DNA of 64,000 nt, from contig JACSRS010000110.1 of NCBI GenBank assembly GCA_014879655.1, forward strand, positions 1 through 64,000. The letters are read 5' to 3'. This DNA is from Burkholderiaceae bacterium (GTDB lineage Bacteria > Pseudomonadota > Gammaproteobacteria > Burkholderiales > Burkholderiaceae_C). This document shows positions 7,742 to 15,840 of the stretch, piece by piece. Each line of letters starts with the position of its first letter. Position 1 is the stretch's first letter. A program made the position numbers and the translations under genes. Under the pieces are notes generated by a model. That model saw only the letters and a program-made list of their open reading frames with translations. It had not been told where the DNA came from and made no database searches.

Positions 7742-9562
7742 ATGAGCTCCCCCACCGACAAAAACAACGCCGCTGAATCCACCAAAGTCAGCAATTTCCT
7801 GCGCCAGGTCATCGAGTCCGATCTGGAAAACGGCACCTACGCCAGCCGCCGCTGGGCCGGCAGCCCGGGCGACGCTGCGCACCACGCCGCCGGACAGCCC
7901 GACCCCGCCAAAATCCGCACCCGCTTTCCGCCCGAGCCCAACGGCTATCTGCACGTGGGCCACGCCAAGAGCATCTGCATCAACTTCGGCCTGGCGCGCG
8001 ACTACGGCGGCATCTGCCACCTGCGCTTTGACGACACCAACCCCGAGAAGGAAGACCTGGAGTACGTCAACTCCATCCTCGACGCGGTGAAATGGCTGGG
8101 CTTTGACTGGAACGGCGCCCCCGACGCGCCGCCCTACCAGGCCAGCGACTACTTCGACTTCATGTACCGCGCGGCCGAATACCTGATCGAGGCCGGCCAC
8201 GCCTACGTGGACGAGCAGACCGCCGAGCAGATGCGCCTAGCCCGCGGCGACTTCAACACCCCCGGCACCGACAGCCCCTTCCGCGCCCGCACCCCGGCCG
8301 AGAACCTGGCGCGCTTTCGCGAAATGCGCGACGGCCGGCATGAAGACGGCGCGATGGTGCTGCGCGCGAAGATCGACATGGCCAGCCCCAACATCAACCT
8401 GCGCGACCCGGCCATCTACCGCATCCGCCGCGCCACCCACCACAACACCGGCGACAAATGGTGCATCTACCCGATGTACACCTACGCGCACCCCATTGAA
8501 GACGCACTGGAGCAGATCACCCACAGCCTGTGCACGCTCGAATTTGAAGACCAGCGCCCTTTCTACGACTGGTTGCTGGAACGGCTCATCGAAGGCGGCC
8601 TGCTGGCCAGCCCGCCCCCGCGCCAGTACGAATTTGCGCGCCTGAACCTCACTTACGTGATCACCAGCAAACGCAAGCTGGCGCAGCTGGTGTACGACCA
8701 CAAGGTCAGCGGCTGGGACGACCCGCGCATGCCCACCATCGTCGGCCTGCGCCGGCGCGGCTACACGCCCGAGAGCCTGCAGCTGTTTGCCGAGCGCATC
8801 GGCGTGACCAAGAGCGACAGCTGGATCGACTACAGCACCCTGGAAGGCTGCCTGCGCGAAGACCTGGAGAACAAAGCCCACCGCGGCATGGCCGTGCTGG
8901 ACCCGGTGAAACTGGTGCTGACCAACTGGGCCGAGGTGTTTGGCAGCGACGATTATCTGGAAGCCTGCACCCAGCCCGCCTTGCCCCACAGCGCCCTGCT
9001 TGATGGCCAGACGCCGCCGCCCGACCGGGTCTTCAAGATCGGCCGCGAGGTGTGGATCGAGCGCGAAGATTTTGAAGAAGTGCCGCCCAAGGGCTACAAG
9101 CGCCTGTTCCCCGGCAACGTGGTGCGCCTGAAAGGCGGCTACGTCATCGAATGCACCGGCTCCGGCGCCAAAGACGCGGCAGGCCGGGTGATCGAAGTGC
9201 ACGCCAAGGTGATTGCCGACACCAAGAGCGGCACCCCCGGTGCCGACAGCGTGAAAGCCAAGGCAGCCATCACCTGGGTGGGCGTGGCCGACGGCGTGCA
9301 GGCCGAAGTACGCCTGTACGACCGCCTGTTTGTCGAAGAACAACCCGACGCCGGCGGCAAGGACTTCATCGAAGCGCTGAACCCCGATAGCCTGAAAGTG
9401 GTGACCGCCATCGTCGAGCCGTCACTGGCCCAGGCAAAGCCAGACCAGAAGTTCCAGTTCGAGCGACACGGCTACTTTGTGGCGGACCGGGTGGATCACG
9501 GTGTGGACGGCAAGGCGGTGTTCAACCGGGCGGTGGGGTTGAGGGACAGTTGGGGGAAGTGA
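7742..9562 (+). CDS. glnS: Glutaminyl-tRNA synthetase
   Basis: Charges tRNA-Gln with glutamine (class I synthetase). The N-terminal lead (NFLRQVIESDLENG) is typical of GlnRS. The HIGH motif appears as PPEPNGYLHVGHAKS near residue 65-75, followed by LRFDDTNPEKE that contacts ATP and acceptor stem. The KMSKS-equivalent loop is VITSKRKL near residue 305. The C-terminal anticodon-binding beta-barrels contain GYKRLFPGNVVRLKGGYVI. At 606 aa the length is slightly above the E. coli enzyme. No GatCAB dependence is implied by this locus. The stop overlaps the start of the DUF4258 remnant by one base. Confidence 0.97.
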   Translation: MSSPTDKNNAAESTKVSNFLRQVIESDLENGTYASRRWAGSPGDAAHHAAGQPDPAKIRTRFPPEPNGYLHVGHAKSICINFGLARDYGGICHLRFDDTNPEKEDLEYVNSILDAVKWLGFDWNGAPDAPPYQASDYFDFMYRAAEYLIEAGHAYVDEQTAEQMRLARGDFNTPGTDSPFRARTPAENLARFREMRDGRHEDGAMVLRAKIDMASPNINLRDPAIYRIRRATHHNTGDKWCIYPMYTYAHPIEDALEQITHSLCTLEFEDQRPFYDWLLERLIEGGLLASPPPRQYEFARLNLTYVITSKRKLAQLVYDHKVSGWDDPRMPTIVGLRRRGYTPESLQLFAERIGVTKSDSWIDYSTLEGCLREDLENKAHRGMAVLDPVKLVLTNWAEVFGSDDYLEACTQPALPHSALLDGQTPPPDRVFKIGREVWIEREDFEEVPPKGYKRLFPGNVVRLKGGYVIECTGSGAKDAAGRVIEVHAKVIADTKSGTPGADSVKAKAAITWVGVADGVQAEVRLYDRLFVEEQPDAGGKDFIEALNPDSLKVVTAIVEPSLAQAKPDQKFQFERHGYFVADRVDHGVDGKAVFNRAVGLRDSWGK

Positions 9563-9815
9563 TGCACATCGCGCGCTTTGGTTTGCCGGTCGTCCTGACT
9601 GAACATGCCAGGCTAAGCATGGCGGAGCGCCAATTGGATGCTTCACTGGTGCTCGAAATTATCGACACCGGCACCCTCAAAGAGGCATGCAAAGCCACTA
9701 TTGGCTTTACTAGCACGTTGACGCCTGTGAAGACAATTTGCTTTGCGTATCGGCCGTGATCGACAATGTCGTGGTGGTCAAAACCGTCATGCACCACTGG
9801 GAGCCAGCGCCATGA
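9562..9815 (+). pseudogene. DUF4258 gene with frameshift
   Basis: The first part reads LTEHARLSMAERQLDASLVL-EIIDTG, the typical DUF4258 opening. About 55 codons in, homology moves to another frame: near 9726-9735 the upstream frame continues ICFAYRP then stops, while the shifted frame reads DNLLCVSAVIDNVVVVKTVM followed by HHWEPAP, the normal C-terminal motif of this family. A single-base indel therefore splits the gene. The end of the shifted frame overlaps the ATG of the DUF2283 gene in an ATGA, as expected for the intact pair. DUF4258-DUF2283 pairs resemble toxin-antitoxin modules in organisation, but this is only an analogy. Confidence 0.75.
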
Positions 9816-10003
9816 AAAGCATCTACTTCGAAAACGGCGACATCCTGCAAATCCGCGTATCGGACGAACCGATCGTGCGCGAGGTGTCGCAAGACTGGCA
9901 CACCAACATCAGTTACGCGGAAGACGGCACCATTGTCGAGATCGTGCTGCTGTATGCCTTGAAGGAAGGCCTGCTACCGCTTGAGTTCCGGAAGGCTGCT
10001 TGA
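9812..10003 (+). CDS. DUF2283 family small protein
   Basis: A 63-residue protein starting MKSIYFENGDILQIRVSD, the characteristic DUF2283 opening (beta hairpin with D/N-G-D turn), followed by PIVREVSQDWHTNISYAEDG and IVEIVLLYALKEG. The ATG at 9812 overlaps the shifted-frame stop of the preceding DUF4258 remnant; a longer in-frame upstream start would encode a non-homologous Arg/Gly-rich lead and is rejected. DUF2283 proteins are small, often adjacent to DUF4258, and have no established activity. Confidence 0.8.
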   Translation: MKSIYFENGDILQIRVSDEPIVREVSQDWHTNISYAEDGTIVEIVLLYALKEGLLPLEFRKAA

Positions 10004-10123
10004 GGCGATCTCGACCTTCGATGCGTCGGCAGCCCAACGGTTCAGCCGCAAAAATGTGCTGTGACAAAACTACCGACGGACACCATAGGTCCGTTACTTG
10101 ACATAAATTTCAAGGGAAGCGAA

Positions 10124-11005
10124 ATGGCGAAGAAAGAACTGCTTCACATAAAAGGTCCTGATTTCACGAAATATTTCGTTCCGATCATCGAAGTCCTTAG
10201 AGAACTTGGCGGATCAGGGAATCCAACCGAAATAACGGACCTCATCATTGAAAAATACAATATCTCGGAAGATGAACTGGAACTTAGAAATAAGAATGGT
10301 GGTTCTACTGTAAAAAACCGGATCGCATGGGCTCGTTTTTACTTAGTAAAAGGTGGAGTCATCGATTCAACCAAGCGTGGAATATGGACTTTAAAACCGA
10401 ATGCACTGGACCTTATCGATCTCGATAAACCAAATGAATTTTTTTCACGAGTTCACAATCAATTCGAGAAAAAGCAGCGATCTAATTCAGATGCGATTTC
10501 ATCAAGCGGCTTTGATGCGGAAATCGAAGAGAAAGTTGAGGACGAAAACTACCGTGTTCAGGTATTAGATATTGTGAAAAATCTTCCTCCTGCCGGATTC
10601 GAGCGGCTTTGCCAAAGATTATTACGTGAGTCTGGATTTTCCCAAGTCAAAGTAACCGGAAAATCTGGAGATGGGGGCATTGACGGATACGGCGTTCTCG
10701 AGCTCAACTCATTGATGAGTTTCAAAGTCTTGTTTCAGTCCAAAAGGTACAAGGAGGTTGTTTCTTCAGACAAGGTTCGTGATTTCCGCGGGGCAATGGC
10801 AGGTAGAGCAGATAAGGGAATAATTTTGACGACAGGGCGTTTTACGCAGGATGCAAAAAATGAAGCTGTACGTGATGGCGTCCCCCCAATTGAACTCGTG
10901 GACGGTGAAAAACTCGTCTCCATGTTTGAAAAACTCGAATTCGGTCTGATCCCGAGAACAGTTTTCGATATCAATCACGATTTTTTCAAAGAATTTGAAG
11001 CATAG
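10124..11005 (+). CDS. Mrr-type restriction endonuclease
   Basis: A 293-residue type IV-like endonuclease. The N-terminal Mrr_N winged-helix domain spans about residues 10-105 (YFVPIIEVLRELGGSGNPTE, VKNRIAWARFYLVKGGVID). The C-terminal Mrr_cat PD-(D/E)XK domain begins GFERLCQRLLRESGF, with catalytic Asp in GDGGIDGYG and the QSK motif in LFQSKRYK. Such enzymes cut modified DNA and need no cognate methylase. ATG 10124 has a good GGGAAG ribosome site; an in-frame upstream start exists. Base composition is visibly AT-richer than all neighbours and codon use differs, indicating horizontal transfer. Followed by an AT-rich non-coding stretch. Confidence 0.9.
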   Translation: MAKKELLHIKGPDFTKYFVPIIEVLRELGGSGNPTEITDLIIEKYNISEDELELRNKNGGSTVKNRIAWARFYLVKGGVIDSTKRGIWTLKPNALDLIDLDKPNEFFSRVHNQFEKKQRSNSDAISSSGFDAEIEEKVEDENYRVQVLDIVKNLPPAGFERLCQRLLRESGFSQVKVTGKSGDGGIDGYGVLELNSLMSFKVLFQSKRYKEVVSSDKVRDFRGAMAGRADKGIILTTGRFTQDAKNEAVRDGVPPIELVDGEKLVSMFEKLEFGLIPRTVFDINHDFFKEFEA

Positions 11006-11274
11006 CCTCTAAATTTTGAACCGCATTATGTAGGACTTTCCTCTCTCCTTATCACCAAAGCATACATTATTCACAGTAAATCCGCTAGAGACGACTGTAA
11101 CCTGAACTTTTACGATGAACTAGATTTCAGAGTTTCGACGGGTTTTTTGTTTCGGCAATATTCGGACTAATAATTAAATAATATTTTCCGCAAAAATAAT
11201 TAGAATTGGCAATAATTAACGCCAGGATTGATTTTCATAACTCTCACCTGAAAAATCCGGCAATCTGCCTTCTT
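11006..11274. other. AT-rich intergenic tail of the Mrr island
   Basis: No supportable gene. The stretch is markedly AT-rich (for example ATTAAATAATATTTTCCGC near 11173) in contrast to the flanking chromosome, so the foreign segment appears to extend from about 10060 to about 11270. I could not identify terminal repeats, a tRNA target or an integrase. Confidence 0.6.
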
Positions 11275-12021
11275 CTATCCAACTTTCGCAGCTGCACCAG
11301 TTTTTCGGCGAACGTGCAAATTCACATTCCCTGACCCGTCCCCCATCGGGACTTCCTTCACCTCCAGATAGTCCTGTTTGCGCATCAGCTCACCGAGTTT
11401 TGAGCAGCCGTAGTTTCGGGAGTCAAACGACGGGTGATTCTTTGTTATCTGCCCGCCGAGAGCTGATAGGGTGGACCAGCCATCCTCCCGCGCCGTTGCA
11501 TTCAGTGCCGTAAGGATCATGGGCTTCAGTTCGGGTAATGCGGTGACTTCCCCCGTAACTGCCTTGGGTTCTTCGGGCTCGGTTCGCAAAATTTCCGTAA
11601 AGATGAACTTGTCGCACGCCGCCACGAAAGGCTCGGGCGTCTTGCGTTCGCCAAAGCCATACACCACCAGCCCTGCCTCTCGGATGCGCGTGGCCAAGCG
11701 TGTGAAGTCACTATCAGACGACACCAGGCAAAACCCGTCTACTCGCCCGGTGTGGAGCACGTCCATCGCATCAATGATCAGCGCCGAGTCCGTGGCGTTT
11801 TTGCCGCTGGTGTAGCTGAACTGCTGAACCGGCTGGATCGCCATCTTGTGCAGCACGTCCTTCCAGCCCTTCAGGTTGGTGGTGGTCCAGTCACCATATG
11901 CGCGCTTGATGGTGGCGGTTCCGTAGCGCGATACCTCGGCCAGCAGTTCCTGGATCACCGAAGCCTGTGCGTTGTCCGCATCGATCAGTACGGCGAGCCG
12001 GCCGTTGTTGGGTGTTGCCAT
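11275..12021 (-). CDS. NYN-domain (LabA/DUF88) nuclease-like protein with C-terminal OST-HTH/LOTUS-like region
   Basis: A 248-residue protein. The NYN/PIN-like domain shows acidic residues in RLAVLIDADNAQ (near residue 12), KNATDSALIIDAMD and FCLVSSDSDFTRL, the arrangement that coordinates metal in PIN-fold ribonucleases. The C-terminal 80 residues (GWSTLSALGGQI, FDSRNYGCSKLGELMRKQD) match the OST-HTH/LOTUS domain often fused to NYN. RNA cleavage is the expected activity. ATG at 12021 follows a GGAGG ribosome site, better than the longer ORF start. It faces the Mrr gene tail to tail across AT-rich DNA. Confidence 0.9.
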   Translation of the reverse strand: MATPNNGRLAVLIDADNAQASVIQELLAEVSRYGTATIKRAYGDWTTTNLKGWKDVLHKMAIQPVQQFSYTSGKNATDSALIIDAMDVLHTGRVDGFCLVSSDSDFTRLATRIREAGLVVYGFGERKTPEPFVAACDKFIFTEILRTEPEEPKAVTGEVTALPELKPMILTALNATAREDGWSTLSALGGQITKNHPSFDSRNYGCSKLGELMRKQDYLEVKEVPMGDGSGNVNLHVRRKTGAAAKVG

Positions 12022-12096
12022 GTGTCCTCCCTGTGGAACCCGCATCGTAGCGCCGCGACGCACCGCCTGATCTCGCGGCAGATTCAATCAATTTTG

Positions 12097-12124
12097 ATAG
12101 CTAATTTCGACCATTTCACACTGG
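12097..12124 (+). repeat. Dispersed 28-nt element, copy 1 (divergent variant)
   Basis: ATAGC, 11 bases, then ATTTCACACTGG. The tail GGTGCCATTTTC continues into an inverted repeat CCATTTT (12132-12138) / AAAATGG (12146-12152). Located between the NYN gene and the DUF937 gene, upstream of both. Confidence 0.75.
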
Positions 12125-12288
12125 CTGGGTGCCATTTTCTCGTAAAAAATGGGTTTGCAAGGGTCAAGGGGTACCGGCCATTCAATCCCTGCAGATTCAT
12201 CCCGGCGCCCTCGGGCATTGATCCCGTCGTACCCTACGATGACTTCCAGGCCCGCGTGCCCCTGTTTTTTTCTTGAAGGATATTTGCC

Positions 12289-12924
12289 ATGACCGCCCCA
12301 ACCTCCCTGATCGACGACCTGATGGCCCAGCTGCAGGGCGCGCCGCTGCAGCAGATGGCCGAGCAACTGGGCACCAGCCCGGCGCAGACTGAAGCGGCGG
12401 TGGGCGCGGCCCTGCCGATGCTGCTGGGCGCGATGGGGCGCAACGCGGCCACCCCGCAGGGCGCGATGGATCTGTTTGGCGCCCTGCAGCGCGACCACAG
12501 TGGTGGTGGCGGAGCGGATCTCGGCTCGCTGCTGGGTTCGTTGCTGGGCGGTAGTGGCAACGGCGGCGGCGCGGGCGCAGGTCAGCCGGACGGTGCGGCC
12601 ATCCTCGGCCACATCTTTGGCGGCAACCAGCAGCGCGCCGAGGCTGGTCTGGGCCAGGCCACGGGGCTGGGTGCCAATGCCGGCCAGTTGCTGCAACTGC
12701 TGGCGCCGATCGTGATGTCGTTCCTGGCGCAGCGCACCAGCGCCGGCGGCATGGACGCCGGGGGCCTGGGTCAGGTGCTGGGCCAGGAGAGCGCTCGCGT
12801 GCAGCAGCAAGGCGGGCTGGGCGGCGGCCTGCTGGGCAGCCTGCTCGACCAGGACGGTGACGGCAAGGTCGATCTGGGCGACCTGCTAAAGATCGGCGGC
12901 GGTCTGCTGGGCGGGCGGCGCTGA
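12289..12924 (+). CDS. DUF937 (YidB-like) protein with EF-hand-like loop
   Basis: A 211-residue Gly/Leu/Gln-rich protein. The first 60 residues (LIDDLMAQLQGAPLQQMAEQ, LGTSPAQTEAAVGAALPMLL) match DUF937; a glycine-rich linker and a second DUF937-like half (GQLLQLLAPIVMSFLAQRTS) follow. The C-terminus contains DQDGDGKVDLGDLLK, a canonical calcium-binding EF-hand or dockerin-type loop with Asp at positions 1, 3, 5 and 12. Function of the family is unknown. Start ATG 12289 lies behind a GAAGGA ribosome site. Confidence 0.85.
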   Translation: MTAPTSLIDDLMAQLQGAPLQQMAEQLGTSPAQTEAAVGAALPMLLGAMGRNAATPQGAMDLFGALQRDHSGGGGADLGSLLGSLLGGSGNGGGAGAGQPDGAAILGHIFGGNQQRAEAGLGQATGLGANAGQLLQLLAPIVMSFLAQRTSAGGMDAGGLGQVLGQESARVQQQGGLGGGLLGSLLDQDGDGKVDLGDLLKIGGGLLGGRR

Positions 12925-13011
12925 AGCCAGCGGCCGGCTCGTCCGTTCGCCGTCCCGGTCACCCTGCAAGGGTTCGCCGCCGCAGCGCGAGGCAGCCGAC
13001 GCAGCGCGCCG

Positions 13012-13440
13012 TCAGTGCAGCGAATTCGTCATGATCTGGTGCACTTCCTGCTCCAGACCCTGCGACGGAATGATCACCATCTGCTTGCCACCAAATTCCG
13101 CCGAGTAGCGCGGCGCTTCGCTGGCGTGCTGATAGGCCTCGCCGAGCCGCACGATCAGCTTGCCGACTTCGATGGGCGACAACTCGTGCTCTTCGGCAAA
13201 CTCCTTCAGGCCGGTGACCTTGCCGTCATGAATCCAGGCAATGCCGAAGTTCTTGGGCGGTTTGCCGAGGAAAACAAAGGCTTCATGTTCGGCCGGCACC
13301 ACTTCGAGCGGGTCCGACACCTTGTGCGCCAGTTCTTCCAGCGGCGCCTTGATTTCATCGAGTCTGGCCGATGCCGCGTTGCCGGCCGGCAATTGCGGGT
13401 ATTCAACCTTGCTGCCAAAAAGATTGCCAAGCAGTCCCAT
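13012..13440 (-). CDS. Conserved hypothetical protein (142 aa)
   Basis: Begins MGLLGNLFGSKVEYPQLPAG and is soluble, with no signal peptide. A predicted alpha/beta core includes PAEHEAFVFLGKPPKNFGIA and WIHDGKVTGLKEFAEEH, ending EVHQIMTNSLH. I do not recognise the family with confidence; lack of Cys and of catalytic motifs gives no enzymatic clue. ATG 13440 has an AAGGAGAA ribosome site. It is convergent with the DUF937 gene, separated by 87 bp. Confidence 0.7.
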   Translation of the reverse strand: MGLLGNLFGSKVEYPQLPAGNAASARLDEIKAPLEELAHKVSDPLEVVPAEHEAFVFLGKPPKNFGIAWIHDGKVTGLKEFAEEHELSPIEVGKLIVRLGEAYQHASEAPRYSAEFGGKQMVIIPSQGLEQEVHQIMTNSLH

Positions 13441-13658
13441 GTCGTTCTCCTTTCAGACGTTAGCAAAGAGAGCCTGACAACGGCGCAAAAACCTGGAACC
13501 GGCGCGCGCAGATCGGTTGACAGACGCTTTGACCTTAGACCAGCAGCGGCGTTTCGCCAAATATCGGCAAGCGCTGTAAGGAATTGGAATCCGCGCGGAT
13601 TCGAGGGAAACAGCCCGCGCAATCAGGTCGCTTCCCCGACCGTTTCAATCCTCAATCA

Positions 13659-13686
13659 ATAGCAACAACTGCCCATTCGACGCTGG
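13659..13686 (+). repeat. Dispersed 28-nt element, copy 2
   Basis: ATAGC, 11 bases, ATTCGACGCTGG (one change from the main 12-base box), preceded by ATCA and followed by AATTCGGCGATTTTTTT and CTGAAAAACC. It lies between the start of the 142-aa gene and the stop of the chimeric micro-gene. Confidence 0.9.
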
Positions 13687-13736
13687 AATTCGGCGATTTT
13701 TTTCTGAAATCACCTGAAAAACCGGCAGACCCCTCC

Positions 13737-13889
13737 CTAGCCTTGCCCCACGACAAACCCGATCGCCGCGCAGACGGCCGCCACCTGCGCCGCAATGCAT
13801 TGTTCGGGCGTGGCGCGGGTGCTGTCGGCGATCTGGCTGCCGGTGACCGGCACATGCAGGATGAACGGCTCGACGTTCGTGATATTCAA
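13737..13889 (-). pseudogene. Chimeric gene remnant: enolase-superfamily N-terminus joined to M14-type C-terminus
   Basis: From TTG at 13889, five bases after an AGGAGA site, the frame encodes NITNVEPFILHVPVTG then SQIADST, the recognisable N-terminus of mandelate-racemase/muconate-cycloisomerase-family proteins. It then switches at DSTRATPEQC to RATPEQCIAAQVAAVCAAIG and FVVGQG-stop, nearly identical to the C-terminus of the M14-family protein encoded at 15841-16767 (DSPRATPEQCIAAQVAAVGA). The product would be 50 aa. The body of both genes is missing, so this looks like a deletion or recombination scar retaining one gene's start signals and another's stop. Expression is possible but function is doubtful. 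Confidence 0.75.
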
Positions 13890-14027
13890 AACGGTCTCCT
13901 GAGGGTTTTGTTCGAGGGCAGCGAAGGGGCTGAAACGATTGAATCAGAAATCGCCGGTTTACCCCGGAAGTGAAGTCGTTAAACTGATTTGACAATCGTC
14001 AATTGGCGAAATTCACAAGGAGACAAC

Positions 14028-15734
14028 ATGGCCAAAACCATCACCCTCGCACCGGGCGATCTTCAGCTCCCGTCTTTTTACCGCTGGGAAAAGTCGCAGC
14101 CGGAGAAGCTCTTTCTGACGCAGCCCGTCGGCGGCGGCGCGGTGGAAAACCTGACCTGGCGCCAGGCTGGCGACGAAGCCCGACGGATGGCCACGTGGCT
14201 GGTGGAGCAAGGCAAGGCCCACGGCTGGGAAAAAGGCAGCACGGTGGCCATCCTGGGCAAAAACAGCGCCCACTGGATTCTGGCCGACCTCGCCATCTGG
14301 ATGGCCGGGTATGTCTCGGTGCCGATCTACCCGACGTTCAACGGGCAGGCCTTGCGCTACATCCTGGAGCACAGCGGGGCCAAGGTGTGTTTTGTTGGCA
14401 AGCTTGACGAAGTCTCGGCGCTGAAAGACGGCGTGCCGGAAGGCGTGCAGATGATCGCGTTGCCGCTGGCACCGGCAAGCCTGAAAACCACGACATGGAA
14501 ATCGTTGATTGCGAACAGCAAGCCGATGGCGGGCGAGCCCCAGCGCGATGGTGAAGAGCTGTGCACCGTCATCTATACCTCGGGCACCACGGGCAACCCA
14601 AAAGGCGTGATGCACAAGTTCAACGCCATGGCCTGGGGACTCAAGACCGCCACGGCACCGGGCCGGGTTCAGTTGCAGGCCACGGACCGCTACCTCTCCT
14701 ATTTGCCGCTGGCACACATCGCCGAGCGCATGTTGATCGAGCAAGGCGCCCTGGTGAACGGCGGCCACATCTTCTTTGCAGAATCGCTCGATACCTTTGC
14801 GCAAGACCTGCAGCGTGCACAACCGACGATCTTTTTCTCGGTGCCGCGACTGTGGGTGAAGTTTCAGCATGGCGTGTTTGCCAAGTTCCCGCCCAAAAAA
14901 CTGAACCTGCTGTTGTCTTTGCCGATCATTGGCGGCATCGTGCGCAAGAAGATTCTCAGTGGACTCGGTTTGGGAAATTGCCGGTTGGCGGCCGGCGGCG
15001 CCGCGCCCATGCCGCCAGACGTCTTGCGCTGGTACCGCGACCTGGGCCTGGACCTGATCGAGGTGTATGGCATGACGGAAAACAGCGGCGTATCGCACGC
15101 CACCCTGCCCGGCACGTTCAAACCCGGCACCGTCGGGCTGCCGTATGACGGCGTCGGCAGCCGGATTGACGCCGAAACAGGTGAAATCCAGATGAAAGCT
15201 CCCTGCCTGATGATGGGTTACTACAAGGACCCGGCGCAAACAGCGTCCGCGTTGACCGCCGACGGCTGGCTGCACACGGGCGACAAAGGGCGGCTGGAGC
15301 CCGATGGTTGCCTCAAGATCACCGGCAGGGTGAAAGACCTCTTCAAGACCAGCAAGGGCAAATACGTGGCGCCGGCACCCATCGAGGAACTGCTGGTCAA
15401 CAGCCCGGATGTCGAGGCCTGCGCCGCAACCGGCGCCAATTTTGCGCAACCGTTTGCCATTGTCATGCTGTCACCCGACGCCCTGCAACGGGCGGCTACC
15501 GCAGAGGGGAAAGCGGCCATTGAAAAGTCGATGTCGGATCATCTCGCACAGGTGAATGCGAAGCTGGAGGCCCATGAAAAACTGGACTTCCTTGCGATTG
15601 TGAAGACAACCTGGTCGCCCGAAAACGGTTTCGTCACGCCCACTTTCAAGGTCAAGCGCAACAAGATCGAGGAAGCGTACGAGAGTCAATATGCCGGCTG
15701 GCTGGCACAGAAGAAATCTGTTGTCTGGGCCTGA
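14028..15734 (+). CDS. AMP-binding acyl-CoA synthetase/ligase (long-chain type)
   Basis: Adenylate-forming ligase of 568 aa that activates a carboxylic acid with ATP and CoA. The P-loop-like motif is VIYTSGTTGNPKGVMHKF near residue 185; other ANL motifs are LSYLPLAHIAERM, VYGMTENSGVSH and GWLHTGDKGRLEPDGCLKIT, with the hinge ITGRVKDLFKTSKGKYVAPAPIE. The overall pattern is that of long-chain fatty acid:CoA ligases (FAA1-like). No transmembrane segment is seen. ATG 14028 follows AAGGAG and is preferred to the upstream ATG at 13989. It stands alone, upstream of a convergent M14-type gene. Confidence 0.92.
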   Translation: MAKTITLAPGDLQLPSFYRWEKSQPEKLFLTQPVGGGAVENLTWRQAGDEARRMATWLVEQGKAHGWEKGSTVAILGKNSAHWILADLAIWMAGYVSVPIYPTFNGQALRYILEHSGAKVCFVGKLDEVSALKDGVPEGVQMIALPLAPASLKTTTWKSLIANSKPMAGEPQRDGEELCTVIYTSGTTGNPKGVMHKFNAMAWGLKTATAPGRVQLQATDRYLSYLPLAHIAERMLIEQGALVNGGHIFFAESLDTFAQDLQRAQPTIFFSVPRLWVKFQHGVFAKFPPKKLNLLLSLPIIGGIVRKKILSGLGLGNCRLAAGGAAPMPPDVLRWYRDLGLDLIEVYGMTENSGVSHATLPGTFKPGTVGLPYDGVGSRIDAETGEIQMKAPCLMMGYYKDPAQTASALTADGWLHTGDKGRLEPDGCLKITGRVKDLFKTSKGKYVAPAPIEELLVNSPDVEACAATGANFAQPFAIVMLSPDALQRAATAEGKAAIEKSMSDHLAQVNAKLEAHEKLDFLAIVKTTWSPENGFVTPTFKVKRNKIEEAYESQYAGWLAQKKSVVWA

Positions 15735-15840
15735 GGCAAGCACTGCATGGGCGTTGAGGACGGATGCCGGTTGATCAGGGCTGGCCGCAGCCCCTCCCCC
15801 GGCTGCCTGATCTGACCGTTGCGCAACAGCGCGTTCCCGT

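Noticed and set aside
6449-8200. 583-codon minus-strand frame across the membrane protein and glnS
   Set aside because: Shadow: reads through two well supported genes in the wrong frame and is Gly/Ala/Arg/His-biased.
10124-11005. Mrr gene as part of a restriction-modification system
   Set aside because: No methyltransferase with DNA-methylase motifs lies nearby; the SAM methyltransferase at 33226 is a small-molecule type.
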